The position numbers and the translations under genes are program-made. Of a DNA stretch of 64,000 nucleotides, positions 62,276 to 64,000 are shown piece after piece. Source of the stretch: Novosphingobium sp. Its GTDB lineage: Bacteria; Pseudomonadota; Alphaproteobacteria; Sphingomonadales; Sphingomonadaceae. The stretch is from positions 20,478 to 84,477 of the forward strand of contig NZ_JAIEPN010000068.1 in the NCBI RefSeq assembly GCF_019748365.1, read 5' to 3'. Under the pieces are notes generated by a model. The model was not told the origin of the DNA. It saw only the letters and a list, made by a program, of their open reading frames with translations, and did no database searches. How positions within the stretch are numbered: position 1 is the first letter of the stretch; every line of letters starts with the position of its first letter.

Positions 62276-63394
62276 TCAGTCGTTGCCGTGTCCAAGCGCC
62301 AAGTAGTCGCGGCTTTGCATCTCGATCAGTCGGCTGACCGTCCGCTCGAACTCGAACCGGCCATCGCCCGCTGGGTAGAGCGCCGCAGGCTCTGCATCGG
62401 CCGTCGCGATCAGGTTAACCTTGTGCTCGTAGAGCGCGTCGATCAGCGTCACGAAACGCGCGGCTTCATTGCGTTGGTCTGGCCCCAACTGCGGGATGCC
62501 GACAAGGATCACCGTGTGATAGTTGCGCGCGATGGCGAGGTAATCCGCCGCGCCGCGCGCCTCTCCGCAAAGCCGCTTGAAGCTGAAAACGGCGACGCCC
62601 TTGAGGCTCTTTGGCACATGCAGCGTCCGTCCGCCGCCGAGATCGAGCGAGCCGGTGGGAACGTGCAGACTGTCTTCGGGCGGGTAGTCGGTCATGCGGA
62701 AGAACGCTTCCCGCACGGCAGCGGTTGATGCGGGGCCATTGGGGACATGCCAGGTGCCGACACCCTGCATACGCACCATGCGGTAATCCGTCGGCCCGTT
62801 GAGGGCGACGACATCGAGCCGGCTCTCGATCAGCGCGATGAAGGGCAGGAAGTGCTCGCGGTTGAGCCCGTCCTTGTAAAGCTCGCTCGGCGCGCGGTTC
62901 GAGGTGGTGACCACGGTGACGCCGAGATCAGCGATGAGTGCGGTGAACAGGCGGCCCATGATCATCGCGTCCGCGCTGTTGTTAACCACCATCTCGTCGA
63001 AGGCGAGCACGCGGGCTTCGGCAGCGATGGCGGCGGCGACCGGCGGGATCGGATCGCCGCGTTCCTTCTGGCGTTCGACGCGCAGGCGGGCGTGCACGTC
63101 GAGCATGAATTCGTGAAAGTGCGCGCGGCGCTTGGGGCCTGCTTCGAGCGTGTCGTGGAACAAGTCCATCAGCATCGACTTGCCGCGCCCGACGCCGCCC
63201 CACATGTAAAGCCCTCGCGGAGGCGCAGGGGGCTTTGCCCCGAGCAGGCGACCGACGAGGCCGGGTTTGGGGGCAGGGCGTTCCAGCGTCTGCTGGAGGG
63301 CGTCCAGACGGGCAGCGGCGGCGGCCTGCTCCGGATCGGGCTTGAGCTCGCCCGCAGCCACGAGCGCCGCGTAGCGCTGCGCAAGACCGCTCAT
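62276..63394 (-). CDS. zapE: Cell-division ATPase ZapE (AFG1-like)
   Basis: A 372-residue AAA ATPase. Walker A is WGGVGRGKSMLMDLF, then the RAHFHEFMLDVHARL block, the Walker B VLAFDEMVVNNSADAMIMGRLF, and TTSNRAPSELYKDGLNREHFLPFI. The C-terminal VFSFKRLCGEARGAADYLAIARNYHTVILVGIP and DALYEHKVNLIATADAEPAALY blocks are typical. Bacterial homologues act on the Z ring under stress and in mitochondria on respiratory complexes. Its ATG overlaps the stop of the thioesterase gene, and the order sdhB-thioesterase-zapE suggests one operon linked to succinate dehydrogenase. Confidence 0.95.
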   Translation of the reverse strand: MSGLAQRYAALVAAGELKPDPEQAAAAARLDALQQTLERPAPKPGLVGRLLGAKPPAPPRGLYMWGGVGRGKSMLMDLFHDTLEAGPKRRAHFHEFMLDVHARLRVERQKERGDPIPPVAAAIAAEARVLAFDEMVVNNSADAMIMGRLFTALIADLGVTVVTTSNRAPSELYKDGLNREHFLPFIALIESRLDVVALNGPTDYRMVRMQGVGTWHVPNGPASTAAVREAFFRMTDYPPEDSLHVPTGSLDLGGGRTLHVPKSLKGVAVFSFKRLCGEARGAADYLAIARNYHTVILVGIPQLGPDQRNEAARFVTLIDALYEHKVNLIATADAEPAALYPAGDGRFEFERTVSRLIEMQSRDYLALGHGND

Positions 63395-63861
63395 CGCGCG
63401 GAGGGCTTGCGCACGGTTCCGTTGAAGGCTGCGACGAGGTGGTCTTCCTGCACCACCGTGCCGCGCAGGAACAGAAGGCGGCGCGTTTCGCGCAGGACTT
63501 CCACCACGGCATCGAGCGGCTTGCCGACAATGCCCGCGCCGATGAACTGGGTGGAAAGATCGAGCGTGACCGAACCCGCAGCATCGCCATCGATCGCATG
63601 ACGCATGCAGGCGAACAGCGAAACGTCGATCAGCGAAAGCGTAATGCCGCCGTGGACCGCATCGAGCAGATTGCTGTGCCGCCGCTCCGGAAACATGCGC
63701 AGGCGCACGGCGGGGCCGCCCCCGGGCAGGTCTTCCCGGCGCACCAGCAGCGGGCCCATGACATGGCTATTGAACCGGTCCTGATCCTTCAGATCCCAGG
63801 TATACCAGCCCGGATGGTCCGCAGAGGGACCATAGGTGAAGGCGCTGTTGTCGACGGTCAT
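63391..63861 (-). CDS. PaaI-type hotdog thioesterase
   Basis: A 156-residue hotdog-fold protein. The catalytic region HSNLLDAVHGGITLSLIDVSLFACMRHAI and the SVTLDLSTQFIGAGIVGKPLDAVVEVLRE strand-helix pattern match PaaI/YigI acyl-CoA thioesterases. The ATG at 63861 lies 22 bases after the sdhB stop, and its stop overlaps the zapE start (ATGA). An in-frame start at 63924 would overlap sdhB and is not used. The substrate is unknown. Confidence 0.9.
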   Translation of the reverse strand: MTVDNSAFTYGPSADHPGWYTWDLKDQDRFNSHVMGPLLVRREDLPGGGPAVRLRMFPERRHSNLLDAVHGGITLSLIDVSLFACMRHAIDGDAAGSVTLDLSTQFIGAGIVGKPLDAVVEVLRETRRLLFLRGTVVQEDHLVAAFNGTVRKPSAR

Positions 63862-63883
63862 GTCAGGCGCGGGGGAATGCAGG

Positions 63884-64000
63884 TCAGAGCGAACGCTCGA
63901 CCTGCATCTTCTTGATTTCCGCAATCGCGCGCGCCGGCGAGAGGCCCTTGGGGCAGACGTTGGCGCAGTTCATGATCGTGTGGCAGCGATAGAGGCGGAA
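63884..64000 (-). CDS. sdhB: Succinate dehydrogenase iron-sulfur subunit, C-terminal end (cut by window edge)
   Basis: The last 38 residues read [20 protein letters not shown], then [12 protein letters not shown], ending VERSL and a TGA. This is the C-terminal cluster-binding part of SdhB (Cys ligands of the 3Fe-4S and 4Fe-4S centres in [15 protein letters not shown]). The gene continues beyond the right edge. It would be the first gene of an sdhB-thioesterase-zapE transcript. Confidence 0.93.
   Translation of the reverse strand, partial: FRLYRCHTIMNCANVCPKGLSPARAIAEIKKMQVERSL

Noticed and set aside
1..64000. tRNA, rRNA or CRISPR arrays
   Set aside because: Scanning the intergenic spaces for T-loop-like motifs, rRNA blocks and regularly spaced repeats gave nothing convincing.

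Overview
The window looks like a piece of a high-GC alphaproteobacterial chromosome, most likely from the order Sphingomonadales (a Novosphingobium-like organism). The evidence is the gene families and their order, the very compact layout with many ATGA/TGATG start-stop overlaps, an alphaproteobacterial GTTC-N7-GTTC SOS box in front of recA, a CckA kinase, and a sphingomonad-type exosortase A (XrtA) exopolysaccharide cluster. The assignment rests on recognising protein families and was not checked by any search.

Layout. (1) 1-3536 is sparse and unlike the rest. It holds the first codons of an IorA-like iron-sulfur subunit, one soluble PAS chemoreceptor, and about 1.75 kb with no convincing gene. 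That gap contains a ~306-bp element with ~40-bp inverted ends, a perfect 28-bp palindrome, a strong GC hairpin, a tandem 9-mer, a possible terminator and an inverted repeat carrying a consensus DnaA box. It reads as accessory or mobile-element-derived DNA. (2) 3537-18625 is dense housekeeping and stress DNA: argG, a cyclopropane-fatty-acid synthase, a glycine-zipper protein, a lone phage-tail-like protein, rlmN, a four-gene overlapping operon (histidine phosphatase, DUF4169, a 67-aa protein, an IalB-like secreted protein), a 6-oxocamphor-hydrolase-like crotonase, tspO, greB, a lytic transglycosylase, dapA, a CsgG-like protein and an aldehyde dehydrogenase. (3) 18871-30644 holds a DUF347-repeat membrane protein, a patatin/3-hydroxybutyrate dehydrogenase pair, smpB-DUF2062-cckA (overlapping), a metallo-beta-lactamase-fold enzyme, a GH38-like lipoprotein, and recA with SOS box and terminator. 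(4) 30770-40925 holds a glutathione S-transferase, a methyltransferase, alaS, a CPA2/Kef-type antiporter, an S9 peptidase, glutaminase and trxB.

(5) 40931-59568 is a complete XrtA/exopolysaccharide cluster. The minus-strand arm (FemAB/GNAT-like protein, acyl carrier protein, hydrolase 2, hydrolase 1) diverges from a plus-strand arm: acyl-CoA ligase, PLP decarboxylase, then outer-membrane export protein, Wzz-like chain-length protein, tyrosine autokinase, outer-membrane beta-barrel, ExeA-like ATPase, polysaccharide deacetylase, FemAB protein, glycosyltransferase, exosortase A fused to an EpsI-like domain, and an asparagine-synthase-like amidotransferase. Together they would build, modify and export a polysaccharide and process PEP-CTERM proteins. 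No PEP-CTERM substrate is visible in the window. A CHASE2-degenerate GGDEF-EAL protein follows directly and may tie c-di-GMP to the cluster.

(6) 61934-64000: a tiny self-contained transcription unit (promoter, strong ribosome site, nine-codon ORF with two Trp codons, intrinsic terminator), then on the minus strand the end of sdhB, a PaaI-type thioesterase and zapE.

The items most worth following up are the nine-codon unit at 61937-62068, the ACP/ligase/decarboxylase/hydrolase arm of the XrtA cluster, the five conserved oxocamphor-hydrolase catalytic residues at 10868-11638, and the repeat structures in 2038-3486.
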